A DNA stretch of 9,229 nucleotides from an uncultured Acinetobacter sp. (GTDB lineage Bacteria > Pseudomonadota > Gammaproteobacteria > Pseudomonadales > Moraxellaceae), in the NCBI GenBank assembly GCA_900771065.1, contig CAAGMP010000307.1, forward strand, positions 1 through 9,229, written 5' to 3'. The notes beneath the pieces are model-generated. The model had not been told where the DNA came from and ran no database searches. It saw nothing but the letters and a program-made list of their open reading frames with translations. A program made the position numbers and the translations under genes. Below are positions 6,997 to 9,229 of this stretch, piece after piece. Position 1 is the first letter of the stretch. The number at the start of each line of letters is the position of its first letter.

Positions 6997-7506
6997 ATGA
7001 ATGAGTTAGAGCAAAAATTAGCTCAAATTGAAGATTTTCATTTTGTTCATCAAAATTTATTTTGTTCTGGTCAACCTTGTTTTGAACAATTCAATTTAAT
7101 TAAAGAATATGGTGTAACAACGGTTTTAAATTTATCGACGTTAAAAAGTTTAAATCAAGATCAATATTGTTTAGACTTAGGCTTAAATTATATTCAAATT
7201 CCTTTTTCTAAGCAGCTACCTACGTGTGATCAAGCTATTTTGGCTTTAGATTTAATTCATTATTTATCGCAAAATCAAATTGTTTGGTTATTTTCAGAAA
7301 AAAATCAAATTGCTGCGTGTTTGATTTATTTATATCGTCAATATTATTTAAATATAGACTTACCAACAGCCCAAGAACAGTTGCATGCAATTTGGCAACC
7401 CGATGAAACTTGGACAGGGTTTATTCATGCTGTTGCTTTACAACTACAAGGTCGTCAAGCCACAGCAGAAATACAACAAACTTTATTATCTAACGATGAG
7501 CAATAA
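6997..7506 (+). CDS. DUF442/BLH phosphatase-like protein, probably catalytically dead
   Basis: A 169-aa cytoplasmic protein of the beta-lactamase-hydrolase-like phosphatase group (DUF442, PF04273; related to dual-specificity phosphatases). The N-terminal family pattern is clear: IEDFHFVHQNLFCSGQP (11-27), EQFNLIKEYGVTTVLNLS (30-47) and LGLNYIQIPF (61-70). At the phosphate-binding loop, family members read roughly HCAxNxR followed by YLYR. Here the same-length stretch is FSEKNQI (99-105) followed by YLYR (111-114). The nucleophilic Cys is Ser100 and the Arg is Ile105, so phosphatase activity is not expected. The frame is open from a TTG at 6943, but that lies in the aroG terminator, so the ATG at 6997 is used; its ribosome site is weak. 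The 3' end overlaps ispF by 17 bases, tail to tail. Confidence 0.72.
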   Translation: MNELEQKLAQIEDFHFVHQNLFCSGQPCFEQFNLIKEYGVTTVLNLSTLKSLNQDQYCLDLGLNYIQIPFSKQLPTCDQAILALDLIHYLSQNQIVWLFSEKNQIAACLIYLYRQYYLNIDLPTAQEQLHAIWQPDETWTGFIHAVALQLQGRQATAEIQQTLLSNDEQ

Positions 7507-7975
7507 GTACGGTTGCGGTTGCTAAAATACCTTCTTGACGTCCTGTAAAACCTAATTTTTCAGTTGTAGTGGCTTTAATGCTAATTTGATTGACATCAAC
7601 TTGTAATAAATTAGCAATGTTTTGTCGCATGATTAAATTGTATTTTGCTAATTTTGGTCGTTCACAAGCTATTGTAATATCTGCATTATTTAAAATATAA
7701 CCTCGATCTAAAATTAATTGATAAACGTGTTGTAATAAAACACCGCTATCTGCTCCTTTATATTTGGGGTCTGTATCTGGGAAATGTTGTCCAATATCAC
7801 CCAATGCTAAAGCACCTAATAGAGCATCAGATAAAGCATGTAAAAGTACATCACCATCGGAATGGGCTTTTAAACCTTGTTCATGTGGAATTTTTATTCC
7901 TGCTAAAGTTACAAATTCACCTTCACAAAATGCATGTACATCAAGACCTTGTCCTACTCGAATTGAAGTAACCAT
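7490..7975 (-). CDS. ispF: 2-C-methyl-D-erythritol 2,4-cyclodiphosphate synthase
   Basis: Converts CDP-ME 2-phosphate to ME-cyclodiphosphate with release of CMP (EC 4.6.1.12) in the MEP pathway of isoprenoid synthesis; it is a cytoplasmic homotrimer in known members. At 161 aa it is the normal length. Zinc ligands are Asp12 and His14 (RVGQGLDVHAF) and His46 (DVLLHALSDA), matching D8, H10 and H42 of E. coli IspF. AHSDGDV, FPDTDPKYKGADS and the C-terminal KATTTEKLGFTGR are intact. AGGAG (complement of 7982-7986) lies 6 bases before the ATG and confirms the start. ispD, often adjacent or fused, is not next to it here: the upstream neighbour is a divergent secreted-protein gene. Confidence 0.97.
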   Translation of the reverse strand: MVTSIRVGQGLDVHAFCEGEFVTLAGIKIPHEQGLKAHSDGDVLLHALSDALLGALALGDIGQHFPDTDPKYKGADSGVLLQHVYQLILDRGYILNNADITIACERPKLAKYNLIMRQNIANLLQVDVNQISIKATTTEKLGFTGRQEGILATATVLIAHR

Positions 7976-8003
7976 TTAAAACTCCTAAAATTATTTTGTA
8001 CTT

Positions 8004-8034
8004 TTCACACTAGTTCGATATAGTAAAGTGTAAT
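8004..8034 (+). promoter_or_regulatory. Candidate promoter of the secreted-protein gene
   Basis: TTCACA (8004-8009, one mismatch to TTGACA) and TGTAAT (8029-8034, one mismatch to TATAAT) are separated by 19 bases, slightly long. Transcription would start near 8041, about 23 bases before the ATG at 8064. It lies in the 88-base divergent gap with ispF; I could not pick a convincing minus-strand promoter for ispF from the same stretch. Confidence 0.35.
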
Positions 8035-8063
8035 GCAATATTAAATTGAAATGATAGATTATT

Positions 8064-8705
8064 ATGTTTCAACATGCTGAATTAAATTTTGTAAAAAAAT
8101 GGGGTTTATTTTTTGGATTAGCCTATTTAACAACATTTTCACATGCTTCTTTAACGATAGATTGCAATCGTCATCAATTTAAAAAAATTTGCAAACCTCA
8201 ATTAGAAGAGCAAAAACAGCAGTTGGAAAATAAAGGTTTTATTGCTTATTTAATTAGTGATGCACCGACTCAATTATTACTTGATACACATCAAATTTGG
8301 TTAAATCGTTTACGCCAATGTCAAAATTTTACTTGTTATCAACAACAATTTGATCAACGTATTGAAGATTTAAACTATTTTATTTCGATTAATCAAAGTA
8401 TGACACAACATTATTTAAAAGTAGAAAATGGTCAAATTTCTAAGCAGCCTATTTATTTGAAAGTTCATCAGTTAAATAAAGATAATATTAAAATTGAGGC
8501 GATTGCATATAAAAATCCTAATAATCAAATTAAATATCAAAATAAATATTTTTTAGGTTATACAACAAGTTCAGATAAAATTTCGGTATTAAATAATGAA
8601 GACGATTGTAATTATGATTTCTTTTATACTAAATCATATTTGAAAATATCATCTTCATTTGCTAATTGTTCTGATTTTGTTGGTCTTTATCGTTTATATG
8701 ATTAA
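8064..8705 (+). CDS. Secreted six-cysteine protein, LprI-like N-terminal half
   Basis: A 213-aa protein with a signal peptide (KK at 11-12, hydrophobic 13-25, cleavage after FSHA at 28), so periplasmic or secreted. The mature N-terminal half resembles the LprI lysozyme-inhibitor domain (PF07007): Cys34, Cys43, then HQIWLNRLRQC (76-86), Cys91, and FDQRIEDL (96-103), matching the W-R-C-C-Y/F-RI-L pattern at its end. The C-terminal half is Asn/Lys/Tyr-rich beta-like sequence with two more cysteines (182, 202) and no family that I recognise. All six cysteines fall in the mature part, allowing three disulfides. No Shine-Dalgarno is visible before the only ATG. It ends 6 bases from the convergent ClC gene. 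A lysozyme-inhibitor role is inference only. Confidence 0.6.
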   Translation: MFQHAELNFVKKWGLFFGLAYLTTFSHASLTIDCNRHQFKKICKPQLEEQKQQLENKGFIAYLISDAPTQLLLDTHQIWLNRLRQCQNFTCYQQQFDQRIEDLNYFISINQSMTQHYLKVENGQISKQPIYLKVHQLNKDNIKIEAIAYKNPNNQIKYQNKYFLGYTTSSDKISVLNNEDDCNYDFFYTKSYLKISSSFANCSDFVGLYRLYD

Positions 8706-8711
8706 CTTAGG

Positions 8712-9229
8712 CTATTTTTCTTGTGGATCAATACCTAATTTACTTAATGTATTTTCCAAAATAGCGCTATATAAAGCATTAGATCCTAAAGTTTGAGCCA
8801 TAAAAGTCGCACATACACAAGTTAAAATAAGAGGAAGAATCAATAAATAACTTCCTGTCATTTCAAGCACAATGACAATTCCTGTTAAAGGAGCACGTAT
8901 TGTTGCAGCAAATAATCCTGCCATGCCTAAAACAGCACAACTGCTTAATTCAATTTGATATTGTGGGAAAATCATTTGTGCAATTAAACCAAATAAAACG
9001 CCAAAAATTGCTCCTAAAGCAATTGTAGGAGAAAAAATTCCGCCTGCTGCGCCAGAACCAAAACATAAAATAGTTGCTAAAAAACGAAGTAAAAAAACGA
9101 TTAATAAAGGATAAAATGCGTATATTCCTTCTATCACTTGAGGTACAATGTTAAACCCTCCTCCTGTGATGTCAGGTAAAAATAAAGTTAAAACACCAAA
9201 TGAACCTGCCAATAATGCTCCAGTTAAAA
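8712..9229 (-). CDS. clcA: ClC-type chloride/proton antiporter, C-terminal part (runs off the window)
   Basis: Inner-membrane voltage-gated-type chloride channel family, probably a Cl-/H+ exchanger as in E. coli ClcA, which supports extreme acid resistance there. The visible 170 or so residues align with the ClcA C-terminal half: GGGFNIVPQ, then CFGSGAAGGIFSPTIALGAIFG (selectivity region), FPQYQIEL, AATIRAPLTGIVIVLEMTG and LYSAIL near the end. The Tyr in LYSAIL corresponds to the chloride-coordinating Tyr445 of E. coli ClcA. The gating glutamate region lies outside the window, so antiporter versus channel cannot be read. The frame stays open to the window edge at 9229; a TTG at 9212 is internal, not the start. 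No C-terminal CBS domains are present, as in ClcA. The symbol is by similarity. Confidence 0.9.
   Translation of the reverse strand, partial: LTGALLAGSFGVLTLFLPDITGGGFNIVPQVIEGIYAFYPLLIVFLLRFLATILCFGSGAAGGIFSPTIALGAIFGVLFGLIAQMIFPQYQIELSSCAVLGMAGLFAATIRAPLTGIVIVLEMTGSYLLILPLILTCVCATFMAQTLGSNALYSAILENTLSKLGIDPQEK

Noticed and set aside
7271..7312. Twelve-base direct repeat (AAAATCAAATTG) 30 bases apart around the altered phosphate loop
   Set aside because: It could suggest a duplication that rewrote the active site, but the loop-to-YLYR spacing is normal for the family and the AT-rich NQI codons can repeat by chance.
7764..7979. Plus-strand open frame opposite the ispF 5' end
   Set aside because: Shadow of ispF; the Ser/Pro/Cys-rich product looks like nothing known.

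Overview
The window is AT-rich chromosomal DNA from a gammaproteobacterium, most likely Acinetobacter or a close Moraxellaceae relative. This rests on my recognition of the AroG, TusE and IspF sequences and the strong bias to A/T-ending codons; no search was run. Genes are tightly packed and mostly housekeeping or envelope-related. I see no tRNA, rRNA, CRISPR array, insertion sequence or phage gene.

Layout. Positions 24-335 encode TusE, the last carrier of the tRNA 2-thiouridine sulfur relay. Nine bases later comes a small LRAT-like (permuted NlpC/P60) protein with a C-terminal membrane anchor (345-878). After an 80-base gap, four same-strand genes form a compact operon (959-5742): a TolC-type outer-membrane channel, a HlyD-type periplasmic adaptor and two ABC-2-type permeases. 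Both permease genes start inside the stop codon of the gene before them (ATGA overlaps). Together they look like a complete envelope-spanning exporter, except that no ATP-binding subunit is present. Both permeases also lack the usual sequence that contacts such a subunit.

Next is aroG (DAHP synthase, entry to the shikimate pathway), with a probable extended -10 promoter before it and a strong 13-bp hairpin after it. It is followed by a small DUF442/phosphatase-like gene (6997-7506) whose catalytic Cys and Arg are both replaced, so it is probably a pseudo-enzyme. That gene overlaps tail-to-tail with ispF on the minus strand (7490-7975; MEP pathway of isoprenoid synthesis). Divergent from ispF is a secreted six-cysteine protein that resembles the LprI lysozyme-inhibitor domain in its first half (8064-8705). 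The window ends inside a minus-strand ClC chloride/proton antiporter gene (C-terminal part only).

The points most worth following are the exporter without an ATPase and the phosphatase-fold protein without its active site. The LRAT-like membrane protein and the LprI-like secreted protein come next.
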